Source: Paraburkholderia phytofirmans OLGA172 (GTDB taxonomy: Bacteria > Pseudomonadota > Gammaproteobacteria > Burkholderiales > Burkholderiaceae). From it: a stretch of 64,000 nucleotides of DNA. Made by a program: the position numbers and the translations under genes. Shown one piece after another: positions 46,874 to 56,575 of the stretch. The stretch covers positions 1,488,001-1,552,000 of the forward strand of contig NZ_CP014578.1 of NCBI RefSeq assembly GCF_001634365.1, given 5' to 3'. Within the stretch, counting starts at the first letter, position 1. Every line of letters begins with the position of its first letter. Below the pieces are notes generated by a model that had not been told where the DNA came from, did not search any database, and was given only the letters and a program-made list of their open reading frames with translations.

Positions 46874-47318
46874 TTTTTTCTCCTCAAAAGGTCAAGAAAG
46901 TAAGCGGCGTTCTTAATATAGAAATGTTTTTTATTCTTGCTTCGACCTTGCCGTGTAAGGTTTTTTGAGGAGAAACCTCGATAAGCCGAGTGGCGACATC
47001 GTTCAATGATGCTCCCTAAGGGGAATCCAGAGATGCGACCTTGAACATTGGAATGACAATCCCGATAGGCGCAAGGGCATACAGCCGTGTCCAAGGTGGT
47101 GACTATCTTGCCGATCGCATCACCCACAGACGCCCCTGCGACACAGACCGGCCAGCGTTCGTTATAGCGAACTTCCCGGGGAATCAGAGCACTCCGCGGT
47201 CGCCTTGCTGGCAGTCTTTGAACCTTGAACGGTATAACGAGCTAACGCTCGGGCGGACACAAGCTTCAAAAGTTGAGCTTCGATGCTTCAGCAATCGCAA
47301 CGCTCACCCGAGCGTGTC
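46874..47318. other. AT-rich gap with facing ribosome-site-like motifs
   Basis: 445 bases. GAGGAGAAA occurs reading left at about 46879-46887 (used by the gene at 46873) and reading right at 46967-46975, where no gene follows. Nothing else seen. Confidence 0.35.
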
Positions 47319-48410
47319 TCAAAACGGAACAGGTTCCTCATAGTCCGGGTCCAAGGTCAAGTCGTCGAGAAGCGAAGCGAACAGACGAAGTCGCTTGATT
47401 GCCTTCGCTGGTTTACCATTCGGGAGCTGTGCGATGCCATCGCGAACCGGCAAAGATTTGCGCTGGTTGTTGAAGTCGCGCAGTGCATCGTCGATTCGGA
47501 CAGCATCGATAAGGCTTGTGAACCGATGCATGGCCAAAGCACAGACCTTCGTGCCGATAAACAGCACGGGCAATTCACCGTCTGTGTTGCGGATTTTCTC
47601 CATCACCCTTGACGCATCAACGAGAATAGTGCCGGATGCGAACTCGAGAACTGGAATCTGGTCGCCTTTTGTCTGTTGGAGGATAGCAACCGTCGGGCAC
47701 TCGAAAGTGACCGGAAAAGTCTCAAACCACTCGTCAGGAACGGTCACCGCTAAACAGTGCCTGTCTGGCACGGCGGTCGTCAAATCCGGCGGAAGGAAGG
47801 AGTCGTACCGGGAGTTTTTAACCCAGTAGGCCGTTTCGTGGGCGTGCAGACTCCGTCGAATCTGCTCGATTTGCTCAGTGGTCTGCGCCGTGTATAGCGC
47901 GCCAGTGGCTCGCGCCTCAAATTTGCGCAGTCGAACCTTCAATGCAAAATCTAACATCTTCACGAACGCTGAACGGCAAAGCTTCGATTCAAACGGGTCG
48001 TCAAAGCCACGTCTACCAAGCGCGGTGGATCTGAACCACCTTTGCCGCGCTTCCTCGATGAGGAAATCGAACTTGAGGGTCTTTGCCTCGTCAACAATCG
48101 TCTGCACCTCTGTAGCAACCAGTCGCATCACAGATAGAAACGCTGGTGCTTCCTCGTTGAAGTTCGTTTCGATACTGTCATGCCATTCGCAAGACTCGGC
48201 GATTTTCCAGTCTCGACGACGAAGAAATTCTAGCGCATAGGGCGGTGTAAGGTTTCTCCAGGCGGCCGTATAATTCTCGCTCACCGATGCCACCATATTG
48301 ACCTCAACTTCAAGGCGCTCGAGAAGTTTGCGGACGGGAATATCCTCCGGGATTTCTGCGCCGTCGTACCATTCAACTAGACAGGTTTCAGTGTCATACC
48401 GTTCGTGCAT
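47319..48410 (-). CDS. Unknown protein, 363 residues
   Basis: ATG with GGGAGC upstream. A helical first half (VEVNMVASVSENYTAAWRNL; VATEVQTIVDEAKTLKFDFL) and a second half richer in strands (LAVTVPDEWFETFPVTFECP; LPVLFIGTKVCALAMHRF). No recognised motif. Same orientation as the unknown gene at 45908. Both may be accessory defence or stress genes, which is only a guess from the neighbourhood. Confidence 0.6.
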   Translation of the reverse strand: MHERYDTETCLVEWYDGAEIPEDIPVRKLLERLEVEVNMVASVSENYTAAWRNLTPPYALEFLRRRDWKIAESCEWHDSIETNFNEEAPAFLSVMRLVATEVQTIVDEAKTLKFDFLIEEARQRWFRSTALGRRGFDDPFESKLCRSAFVKMLDFALKVRLRKFEARATGALYTAQTTEQIEQIRRSLHAHETAYWVKNSRYDSFLPPDLTTAVPDRHCLAVTVPDEWFETFPVTFECPTVAILQQTKGDQIPVLEFASGTILVDASRVMEKIRNTDGELPVLFIGTKVCALAMHRFTSLIDAVRIDDALRDFNNQRKSLPVRDGIAQLPNGKPAKAIKRLRLFASLLDDLTLDPDYEEPVPF

Positions 48411-48876
48411 ATCGTTGCTCCCTGTAAAAAAAAGTATAGGAGCGGTTTTTAGCGCACTGGCGATAGTTTTTTTGGGAAGGCGCGTTCTTGAGCGGTGATA
48501 CCGCGTTGCCAGTCGATGGGCACACCGAGCCGCCGTATTAGGCGGTAACCGACGCGGTCAGGAACGGGAAGGCAGACTGTCGGCATGGCATCTCGACCAG
48601 GACGCGTTCGAGACGAGAACTTCACTTATCTGGAGTTTCACGACATTCAAGCAGACTGACGACAGTTGGCGGGACGACCAGGCGAATGGGTTCGTTTAGC
48701 GGGCGGGGTGGACAAGGGAAGTGAGGCGGGGTCGTTCACGGTTTAGACCGGTTGTCGGCCTTAGCGGTCGCTAGCATGACCATCTGCCAACGGCAGCTAT
48801 AGTCAGTATTGCCGACGACGGAGCCGGCGACTAGCTCGAAAGTGGGAGCCGCATCTTCACGACACACAAAATTTAG
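48411..48876. other. Intergenic stretch, nothing recognised
   Basis: 466 bases with no supported gene or repeat. Confidence 0.35.
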
Positions 48877-49158
48877 CTATTGCCCGTTTCGAGTTGCGCG
48901 GTCGCCTTCGACGTTAGCATCGTTACGGCATTCATAAGCTCCTTCCTTGGTATTGCCATACCAACGCTGCCCTTTAAAGTGATACACGCCCGTTTTGGTA
49001 TTGACCCATACAACAGTATCTTTCGGGCAATGCTGCCTGGCTTCTTGCTCGTTTTGGAAATGCGGGACGGATTGTCCGTAGACCACTTCCAGTGGCAGCA
49101 GAGATGACGCCAATAGGAAAATGGCATAATAAGCAGATTTTGTTAGAATTCTCTTCAT
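48877..49158 (-). CDS. Small exported protein
   Basis: 93 residues from the ATG at 49158 with GAGGGGATCGT before it. A signal peptide (residues 1-29, ending VVYGQS) and a short mature domain with VVWVNTKTGVYHFKGQRWYG followed by NTKEGAYECRNDA. Proteins with this VWVNT..GVYH pattern are common small secreted or periplasmic proteins in Burkholderia relatives; their function is not known to me. Two cysteines in the mature part. Confidence 0.8.
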   Translation of the reverse strand: MKRILTKSAYYAIFLLASSLLPLEVVYGQSVPHFQNEQEARQHCPKDTVVWVNTKTGVYHFKGQRWYGNTKEGAYECRNDANVEGDRATRNGQ

Positions 49159-49379
49159 ACGATCCCCTCTAATAATTTGCTTTGATGGAGGCATACGAAC
49201 TCGCACATCTGCCTACTGCGATCGTCATCGAGGATTTCTCGCCCTTTGCTGTATCCGTGCTGCGCCATGATACCGATAGCTGTCATCGACCGACCCGGTC
49301 TCGATAAGCCAGTAAAAATCCAAGCCCGCATGCGATGTCGCAGCGTTGCATGAATCCTACCGTCTTGATAGCGGCTGGC

Positions 49380-49937
49380 TTACTTCTCCCAAAACGGAAT
49401 ATGATAGCCGTTTCCGTACTCTTCATTTCCAACGCGAATGCACGTCACCGTCTGTCCGCTCGGAAGTTTGCAATTACTAACGGAAAGACGGCCACCGTGA
49501 CTGCTTAAAATATCGACTGTGCGTTGAAGTTCGGCTCTTTGGTTTTCGAGGCGACTTATCGAATGCGCAGTGAGTTCGTACCAAAGCGCCATAGTCATCG
49601 CGGTAACGACCAGCGCGGGAGCGAAGATAAACAAGCCCGCCTGCCTCGCAGCACGCCGAAATGCCTGCGCTGCCTCGTCAGCCTGAACATTCGCGTCCTT
49701 AATGCGTTTCGTAAGTATCTCAGCCGCAACGTCCACTGCTTCTCTAAGGTCTTTATTGACTTCCGCAGAAACACTGGCAGGCAGTCGCCTCCCTTGCTCA
49801 GCGAGATCATTCGACACGCGGTTCATCGTCTTAATCGCGTCTCGCGTCAGCTTTTGGTCGCGAAGCGCGGCCTCCAGCAATGTCGAAAGTACGTCATGGG
49901 CATATGCGACATCGTCAGAGGCTGAATGATGGTCCAT
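49380..49937 (-). CDS. Coiled-coil protein with one membrane segment, mobilization-like
   Basis: 185 residues from the ATG at 49937. Residues 15-100 are a long helix (AALRDQKLTRDAIKTMNRVS; ILTKRIKDANVQADEAAQAF). A single membrane segment follows near 105-122, then another short coiled coil and a C-terminal tail with two cysteines (NCKLPSGQTVTCIRVGNE). The layout resembles small accessory proteins of mobilization genes on plasmids, but no relaxase gene is nearby. Confidence 0.5.
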   Translation of the reverse strand: MDHHSASDDVAYAHDVLSTLLEAALRDQKLTRDAIKTMNRVSNDLAEQGRRLPASVSAEVNKDLREAVDVAAEILTKRIKDANVQADEAAQAFRRAARQAGLFIFAPALVVTAMTMALWYELTAHSISRLENQRAELQRTVDILSSHGGRLSVSNCKLPSGQTVTCIRVGNEEYGNGYHIPFWEK

Positions 49938-50365
49938 CTCGTCCAAGTTCCAAAGTTTTCGACAATCCTCTATGCTTCAATGCTCGGTTATCCGTGTGGT
50001 TGCCGGAAGAGTCGGAGGGGTATTCAACCCAATAACGGCTGTGCTTCAGATTTTTTTAGCTGTTGCAGCGAAGGGCGAAACTGTAAGTTCGCGGGTGCGG
50101 AAAGTGGCCGTCCCGTTGCCCGATTTCGTTATGGTTGGCAACCGGCGTATTACTGACGTAAAACGCAGCTACGCCCGCCGTCGGTTATGGCCGAACCATA
50201 CTCGACGGACGTCTGGGAATCCGATGCGCTCCAGTCCTTCGCGTTGCGGGTTCGAAGGTCGGGCGATCGACAACAACCTGCCCGCTTCGCCCGAAATGAG
50301 TTGCGACAGAAGGCGTTCGCACGAGCGCTTGCGTACATCTGATTGTGCGGCCAGCGTCGACCACA
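49938..50365. other. Decayed stretch beside the integrase remnant
   Basis: About 430 bases with short open frames only. The leftward frame at 50169-50366 (ARPSNPQREGLERIGFPDVR) looks like old coding sequence but I cannot place it. Confidence 0.35.
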
Positions 50366-50960
50366 CTAGAGTTCAGTCTGTTCTGAGATCTCCAGCGCGT
50401 CGTCGACTTCGATGCCAAGGTACCTGATCGTGCTTTCGAGTGTGCCGTAGACTGTCGGATCAAGTCCTGCTGCGCCCACCCATCGACCTATCATCCGGGC
50501 GTCCTGCAGGGTCGAAAGACGCGGGGAGGCCGACAGTCGACTCGGGCAGAGGTACTACTCCGATCGTAGCGCGGCCTTGTCGAGCCACGCTCGAACTGCC
50601 GACCGGGTCGGCTCAGTCAACACAAATTGCACTGGACGCAGGTTCTTTCGCTCAACGACTTGCGCCCGCGCTGCGACCTGATTGACGTGGGGTGACATTG
50701 CGGACGCGCAGCCTGACGCGGTCACAGCCACGTAGTTGGCGTTCGATTGCGAGGTTGAATAAGGCAAGATCGCGGACAGCGAGAGCGTTCCGGAGGTGAA
50801 TACGGATGGCCCAAACGTCTTTGGGTCTGAGCGGCGGCTTCTGGCCGACCGGCTTGCTTTTTTCCACACTTCGCGGGATTGTTCGGTCTTCATGGCACAC
50901 CCCCGCAAGAGAGATGGGAGTTCTATTGTGAAACTGCGCCCGCACCATTACTGTTCGCAA
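50366..50960 (-). pseudogene. Tyrosine recombinase, broken by frameshift, nonsense and deletion
   Basis: Fragments in two frames read in order as one integrase: RSVEKSKPVGQKPPLRPKDV, WAIRIHL, RDLALFNLAIERQLRGCDRV, then after a frameshift near 50690 ERKNLRPVQFVLTEPTR, an in-frame TAG after RSE near 50553, YLCPSR, GLDPTVYGT, and LESTIRYLGIEVDDALE. Between YGT and LEST the family has about 29 residues (the HTLRR and LLGHTK region with the catalytic His and Arg). That part is missing, so the protein cannot recombine DNA. Confidence 0.85.
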
Positions 50961-51483
50961 TCGCGCCGATCATTGCCCGCCAACCTCAGCGCATTCCCCA
51001 TCATCCTGACTCAACGACTCATACGCATCGAAACATGCCTAGATGAATGGCAGAGGCGTTACGGCCTTTTGCTCACGCTCGGCGATAAAGGCGGCGCGTC
51101 GGCTGCACGCCGGTTTGCTGTCGTTCGCAAACCAAAGTCGGCGAATGGCGCTTCTCACTGTTAATGAGTGGGTCTTCCCGACCCGATAGCGGGGTTTCGG
51201 CCGACGGAGTCGTATAGCGTTCCGCAGCGGTGGCTGTCAGTTGGGTCGCTCAATCCAATCAATACTATCAGCCCAGAACGGACAACCAAACGGCTGCAAG
51301 ATAGTGCGGCGCCAACGCTGCGACGCCTAATCCAACACGAATGTAAGTCGGCGTAAATTCTGCTACAGTGGCGCGCGCAGGGTGCGTCTAAACCAACGCG
51401 CCGTTATCCGCTGTAGCTCATATGCCGACAAAAAATGAGGGTAGTCGTATCGACTGCCACGAGTACGAACAGGGGAAGAAAAG
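50961..51483 (+). other. Upstream region of the qat operon
   Basis: 523 bases without a supported gene. The qat promoter should lie here; a TACAGT hexamer at 51363 is the only candidate -10 I noticed and lacks a good -35 partner. Confidence 0.35.
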
Positions 51484-53370
51484 ATGTGGCACGACATCGA
51501 GGCAGAGGTTGACCTACTCAATTTTGGTTTGGTAGCAAATGCGGCTGCAAATTTGATCAAAGACGCTGGCGATACGCCGGTCACCATCGGTATCTCCGGC
51601 GGATGGGGTGCTGGGAAATCGACTCTCGTAAAGCTCGTTCAAGCGCAGTTGGAACAAGGCGCAGGAAAAGACAATGAGAACTCTCCCTACATCCTCATGG
51701 AGTTCAACGCGTGGCTGTATCAAGGCTACGAAGACGCTCGTCAGGCGCTACTCCAAGCGGTCTCAGACCGCCTTGTCGAAGAGGCAACGAGGCGCAAAAA
51801 GTTCGTCGACAAAGCAATAGATTTCGCCAAGCGTGTCAAGCTGCTGAAGTTTGGACGAATCGTCGCGCCAGTAGTTGCACATGTTGCCGTCGGCACTGTC
51901 GCAGCGGGCCCTCTCGGAGCGTTGTTCGGAGCGGTGAGCGGTCTTGTGCAAGGGTTGTCCGATGAAGAAAAGCGCACGGAAAACCTAAAGGCAGTTCAAG
52001 AAGCGTATGCAGAGCTCTCACCGGAGCTCAAGGAAGTGATTGGGGAAAAAAAGGAAGCGTCCCTGCCCAAGGAAATTGAGGGACTGCGTACGGCATTTGC
52101 CGCCCTCCTTAAAGAGCTCGATGTCCGTCTGGTGGTCCTTGTAGACGATCTCGATCGATGCCTCCCTACCACCGCCATCGGCACATTGGAAGCAATGCGC
52201 TTATTGCTGCATGTCCAACGGACCGCCTTTCTGATTGCCGCCGACGAAAGCATGATTCGTGGCGCGGTCCGGGCGCATTTCAAGGGCGTAGAAATCGAAG
52301 AGGGTCTCGTCACCAGTTACTTCGACAAGCTCATCCAGATTCCGTTGCGCGTCCCGCGTCTTGGCATCAATGAGGTCAAGGCATATCTCGCGCTCCTGCT
52401 GACGGACCTCGCCGCGCGCAAAGGAAAGCTTCCAAGAGAGGCCCATTCGATCGGGCAAGCAGCGGTGCTCAAGCTGCTGAAGAAGTCGTGGTCAAAGGGT
52501 ATAACGCGCGAGCTTCTTGATGATGCGTTCGCACCGCAAAAAGCGGCCGTAGCCAAAGAATTGGATATCGCCGACCAGCTAGCGCCGCTGCTAGTGACTT
52601 CAGCTGAGATTGCTGGCAATCCGCGTCTCATTAAGCGATTCCTGAACAACCTTATGATTCGGCAGACCATCGCCGAAGAGATGGAGATGCCGCTCGCTCT
52701 GGAAGAGTTGGTCAAGGTTCAGTTGTTCGAACGTTGCGCATCGACCGCCGCATTCGAATTCCTCACCAAAGCGGTAGCCGCAAATCCAGAAGGCAACGCC
52801 GAATTTCTGACCGCGCTAGAGGACGCTGCACAAAAGGCCGAAAAGTACGAGCCACCACACCCATCGTGGACCGGCCAATTCTACGAGCAGTGGCTCAAGC
52901 TCGCTCCGCGTTTGGCAGGCAAGAACTTACAGCCAATCTTGCATCTCAGCCGTGACCGCAGTTTGGGGTTGGCAGCCTACGACGAACTGTCTGCTGAAGC
53001 CAAGAAAGTCTTGGAAGCTGCCATGGAGGCGACTGAGCGGTCGGCAATGCTTGTCAAACAACTCACGGCCCTCGGCGAAGGAGATGTCTCTCGAATACTC
53101 AACCGCGCGATCCGCAAAGGTCGCGAAAACCAGTGGGAGTTCGAAGACATCGTGCGGTGCCTTCATTGCACCGAGGCCCATCCGGCGATGGGGCTTCAAC
53201 TCGCACCAGCGCTCTACGAGGTTCCGGGCAACAAGCGCAGTGTGGCGCTCATGCCTCTGCTCAAGTCGCTTCCTTGGGCGGCCGCTCTGTTGCAAGATTG
53301 GGAAGGCGACCCAGAGACGGACGAGAGGACGCGCAAGTACCTGCAGAAGCAGAAGAAGGACGCAAAGTAA
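51484..53370 (+). CDS. qatA: QatA: KAP-family P-loop ATPase of the Qat defence system
   Basis: 628 residues, ATG after GGGGAAG. KAP features: Walker A GGWGAGKST (39-47), FNAWLYQGYED (74-84), a hydrophobic hairpin at about 128-157 that is the usual KAP membrane insert, Walker B VVLVDDLDRC (217-226), and NPRLIKRFLNN downstream. In the four-gene Qat anti-phage system the KAP ATPase is the first gene and is required for protection; its molecular action is not settled. Its stop overlaps the next start (TAATG). The gene has host-like base composition. Confidence 0.93.
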   Translation: MWHDIEAEVDLLNFGLVANAAANLIKDAGDTPVTIGISGGWGAGKSTLVKLVQAQLEQGAGKDNENSPYILMEFNAWLYQGYEDARQALLQAVSDRLVEEATRRKKFVDKAIDFAKRVKLLKFGRIVAPVVAHVAVGTVAAGPLGALFGAVSGLVQGLSDEEKRTENLKAVQEAYAELSPELKEVIGEKKEASLPKEIEGLRTAFAALLKELDVRLVVLVDDLDRCLPTTAIGTLEAMRLLLHVQRTAFLIAADESMIRGAVRAHFKGVEIEEGLVTSYFDKLIQIPLRVPRLGINEVKAYLALLLTDLAARKGKLPREAHSIGQAAVLKLLKKSWSKGITRELLDDAFAPQKAAVAKELDIADQLAPLLVTSAEIAGNPRLIKRFLNNLMIRQTIAEEMEMPLALEELVKVQLFERCASTAAFEFLTKAVAANPEGNAEFLTALEDAAQKAEKYEPPHPSWTGQFYEQWLKLAPRLAGKNLQPILHLSRDRSLGLAAYDELSAEAKKVLEAAMEATERSAMLVKQLTALGEGDVSRILNRAIRKGRENQWEFEDIVRCLHCTEAHPAMGLQLAPALYEVPGNKRSVALMPLLKSLPWAAALLQDWEGDPETDERTRKYLQKQKKDAK

Positions 53371-54197
53371 TGGGAACCTCCACATCCAGTACGGGACCGA
53401 GCAGTGGTGTTAGCTTGGACCCGCCTTGGCTAGACGACGTAGTTGGCGAGATTGGCAGCGGCAGCACGGTGGTACCGAACGACGGAGACCCTCCTGCTCC
53501 TCCCTCAGCCCCCAACGGGGACGCTCCGCCAAATCGATACGGTGATGCACGCCGCGAGTTCGGGAAGTTCGCCAGAACGGGCGATACGCGACATCTGCGA
53601 AATGCTGTAGCGCATTACTCGCGTCGAGGTAGCGGCGGTGCCAGTGCCACTGCCGGCCGCATGCGCGCTTCAACCAGCGCGGGTGCAGCGCTGTTCTCGT
53701 TCCTGAACGCTGTCAGCCAAGGCACGACTGGCGAGGTCCGCAAATGGGTCGATGATCTGCGAGCAAGCAACCCGTCGGCGGAAGACGTGGTGGACGTCAT
53801 TGTTCGGGAACTGGCCCCTCCCGGCGGTAGCGCAGACGAAGAGTCATTCCGCGACGCTATGGACTTAGCCGTGTCCGAGCTCATAAAAGACGACCCAACC
53901 ATTGACCCTTTGAGTATGGGAGTCGACGACATTTGGGAACTGTTGAAGGGCTTCTTAGCCATCGAAACGGGCAATCGGCTCTGCTTCGACCTGGGTCCTA
54001 TCTTCGAAGGCTCCCAACTTGAACCGCGAACAGTCGTCTTGCGGGAAAAAGAGATGCGCCGTTTTCTAAAAAACGAAATTGGAGCGCATGTCGACATGCT
54101 GCGAGGTAGCGTTGCCAATCCATCGCGCTCCCAACTCGACAGCATCCTGCAGGATGCACTGAAGATGACCTTCGAACTGTTTGAGGCTGACCTATGA
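53370..54197 (+). CDS. qatB: QatB of the Qat defence system
   Basis: 275 residues, start overlapping the qatA stop by one base. The first 60 residues are rich in Gly, Ser and Pro and look disordered. The rest is helical (RGSGGASATAGRMRASTSAG; WVDDLRASNPSAEDVVDVIV). No catalytic motif. Identified by its fixed place between the KAP ATPase and QueC-like genes; the QatB family has no assigned activity that I know of. Confidence 0.88.
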   Translation: MGTSTSSTGPSSGVSLDPPWLDDVVGEIGSGSTVVPNDGDPPAPPSAPNGDAPPNRYGDARREFGKFARTGDTRHLRNAVAHYSRRGSGGASATAGRMRASTSAGAALFSFLNAVSQGTTGEVRKWVDDLRASNPSAEDVVDVIVRELAPPGGSADEESFRDAMDLAVSELIKDDPTIDPLSMGVDDIWELLKGFLAIETGNRLCFDLGPIFEGSQLEPRTVVLREKEMRRFLKNEIGAHVDMLRGSVANPSRSQLDSILQDALKMTFELFEADL

Positions 54198-55480
54198 CGA
54201 AGGTCTTCTGCGCGCCCAAGGACAGGATTCCTGAAGACCGCCGCGCTGACACGACGTACTTCTCGATGTACGCACATGACGGGCTGCTTGATGTGAGCAC
54301 CGTTGGAACATCGCTCATTGATGAGATCAAGAAAGCGGGCTTGGTGCCGGGTACAGCAAGTTGGGACTTTTTGACTCTGGCCTTGGCGGTCAACGCTGCG
54401 GACCATGCGGTAGAGCGCAATCTATCGGCCGACGGCTGGACGAGGTCCATCGAACTTGAAGTGACCCTCTATGAGCCTGCGCCCTTCGTGCATTTGACTG
54501 CTGCGATCGAGCAGGCGCTGCGCTTCTTGACGGGCGACTTCTGGCGGTTGAGCTTCGTCGACGGCGGATATCCGCCACCGATCTCCAGACAAGCCGTGGT
54601 ACATGACGCGGACTGCGTATCGCTTCTGTCGGGCGGACTCGACAGCCTGATTGGGGCTCTAGACCTAACCGCTCAAGGCAAGCGCCCTATTTTTGTCTCG
54701 CACATCGCTAAGGGGGACTCGGAAACTCAAGTCCTGTATGCGAAAACACTCGGTGGCGGTCAGCGCCACCTGCAGTGGAATCAGAACATTTGGCTTAAGC
54801 CGAAACGGGATGGAGAAGGCTCAACGCGTGGTCGGTCTATCGTCTTCTTCGCTTTCGCAGCTCTTGCGGCCGACAGCCACGCACGGGCGACGGGCGTTAA
54901 TTCCGTCGACATCTTCGTGCCGGAGAACGGCCTTATCAGCCTCAACGTACCGTTGACAGCCGGCCGGATTGGGAGCTTGAGTACCAAGACTACGCACCCA
55001 GTGTTCATGCAGCGACTACAGGCTCTCTGGGCTCAACTGGAGATTCCTGCGACTTTGCAACTCCCCTATGCGACAAAGACCAAGGGAGAGATGATGGACG
55101 AGTGCCTCGACCCAGATCGACTGAAGGAATTGGCGGGAATGTCAACAAGCTGTGGTCGCTATGCTGTGTTCGCATTGCGGCACTGTGGTCGTTGCTTGCC
55201 GTGCATGGTTCGCCGGTCAGCGTTTCTGAGATCGCGTATCCCGGATACCACTGCCGTGTACGTCCATCCCGATTTGAAGGCTGCACAGCCCGAAAAGGGC
55301 GCAAACGACGTTGCGGCGGTGGCCATTGCCGTGGCCAAGATGGAAGACGAAGGAATTCGCGTCTTCACGGCAGGGCAGTTTGTCTTCGCGGAGACATCTC
55401 GTCGCGCTGCCTTCGAAGGAGTTGTCGAGCGCGGACTGCAGGAACTGGGGGTCTTGCTGCTCGCGCACAAGGTCCTATGA
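54194..55480 (+). CDS. qatC: QatC: QueC-like PP-loop protein of the Qat defence system
   Basis: 428 residues, ATGA overlap with qatB. It has a PP-loop ATP-binding motif LLSGGLDSL (144-152) and a QueC-type zinc site late in the protein (SCGRYAV and HCGRCLPCMVRR, near 320-343). An N-terminal extension of about 135 residues is not in housekeeping QueC, which makes the 7-deazaguanine precursor preQ0 from carboxydeazaguanine. In Qat the QueC-like enzyme is thought to act in defence, perhaps by modifying a protein or nucleotide; the substrate here is unknown. Confidence 0.93.
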   Translation: MTKVFCAPKDRIPEDRRADTTYFSMYAHDGLLDVSTVGTSLIDEIKKAGLVPGTASWDFLTLALAVNAADHAVERNLSADGWTRSIELEVTLYEPAPFVHLTAAIEQALRFLTGDFWRLSFVDGGYPPPISRQAVVHDADCVSLLSGGLDSLIGALDLTAQGKRPIFVSHIAKGDSETQVLYAKTLGGGQRHLQWNQNIWLKPKRDGEGSTRGRSIVFFAFAALAADSHARATGVNSVDIFVPENGLISLNVPLTAGRIGSLSTKTTHPVFMQRLQALWAQLEIPATLQLPYATKTKGEMMDECLDPDRLKELAGMSTSCGRYAVFALRHCGRCLPCMVRRSAFLRSRIPDTTAVYVHPDLKAAQPEKGANDVAAVAIAVAKMEDEGIRVFTAGQFVFAETSRRAAFEGVVERGLQELGVLLLAHKVL

Positions 55481-56211
55481 TCGACTTCCATTCCCATCTT
55501 GACCTGTATCCTGACGGCCTTGCATTGGCACGTGAGGTAAACCTCAGGAACGACTTCACCCTCGTTGTGACGACGAGTCCGCGTGCGTATTACGCGACGT
55601 CGCGCGTGTTCAGCGAGCTGGCGAACATCCACGTCGGACTCGGTCTTCATCCCGAGGTTGCCGAAGCAAAGGCTACGGAATTGGACGCATTGGTGGCTGG
55701 TATCAAGGGGGCTCGATTCGTTGGCGAGGTGGGGCTGGACGGGTCGCCGAGATTCCGAAGGTCCCTCGATCTCCAGGGACGCATCTTCCGCGCGGTACTC
55801 GGGGAATGCGGTCAACAAGGGGGCCGAATTATCAGCATTCACTCGCGCGGGGCGGCGCAGCGGACCATCGACGCCTTGGCGACAGCTGGTGATGTAGGCG
55901 TTCCGGTGCTGCACTGGTTTTCTGGAGGGATAGCTGAACTTCGGGCAGCGTCGCGACTTGGCTGTTGGTTCAGTGTGGGACCTGTCATGCTAGCGAGTGA
56001 GAAGGGTCGCGGCCTCTTGAGTCACATGTCGTTGGACCGTGTTCTCCCCGAGACCGACGGGCCTTTCACCTCTGAACGAGGGCTTGCTCTGATGCCATGG
56101 GATGCTTGGAGCATTTGCTCGACCCTTTCAGAGGTGTGGGCGATGCCCCACGAAGCCGTCCAGGAGCAGTTGCGAAGCAATCTCCGGCGATTGCTCTCCG
56201 ATAAAGCCTGA
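55477..56211 (+). CDS. qatD: QatD: TatD-like metal-dependent hydrolase of the Qat defence system
   Basis: 244 residues, ATGA overlap with qatC; a longer in-frame extension into qatC is not needed. Metal ligands of the TatD family are seen: DFHSH (His5, His7), FVGEVGLDG with the bridging Glu, ISIHSRGA, VLHWFSGG and ETDGPF. TatD proteins are 3' to 5' DNA exonucleases. It completes a four-gene operon with overlapping joints, which argues for an intact and co-translated system. Confidence 0.93.
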   Translation: MIDFHSHLDLYPDGLALAREVNLRNDFTLVVTTSPRAYYATSRVFSELANIHVGLGLHPEVAEAKATELDALVAGIKGARFVGEVGLDGSPRFRRSLDLQGRIFRAVLGECGQQGGRIISIHSRGAAQRTIDALATAGDVGVPVLHWFSGGIAELRAASRLGCWFSVGPVMLASEKGRGLLSHMSLDRVLPETDGPFTSERGLALMPWDAWSICSTLSEVWAMPHEAVQEQLRSNLRRLLSDKA

Positions 56212-56341
56212 CTGATTGTCGCGATGACGCCTTCTTGTACATCTTGTACAGTTTCTCGTCTGCCGCAGTCTGATTACGTCCGACTCCATGCCTCGTAGCC
56301 ATTCCCGACAACAGCATTGTTCACAAATGTAGTTACACTAA

Positions 56342-56575
56342 CTGCGCGCTCAAGGTTTCCGACGGTTCGCCAACGTGACGCTCCAATTCAAGGATAGCTT
56401 GAACGTCATCATCGGCCCGAACTACGGCGGCAAGACGGCCGTAGTAGACGCGCTACGAGTGCACCCATCTGCAAGTGATGAAGGGAGTCTTAGGCTGACT
56501 GTACTCGATCTGCATCACCTGAAGATCGGCGCACGAAGCACACATGCAACAAGAATTGGCGTAAAAGAACAATGA
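56342..56575 (+). pseudogene. Truncated start of an OLD-like ATPase/nuclease
   Basis: Reads LRAQGFRRFANVTLQFKDSL NVIIGPNYGGKTAVVDALRV in two adjoining pieces, the Walker A start of OLD-family (GajA-like) proteins. After LTVLDLHHLKIG the similarity ends and a stop follows at 56573-56575. A TAA lies directly upstream at 56339, so the true start is lost. The remaining about 500 residues, including the Toprim nuclease, are gone. Its stop overlaps the next start (ATGA). Confidence 0.7.
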
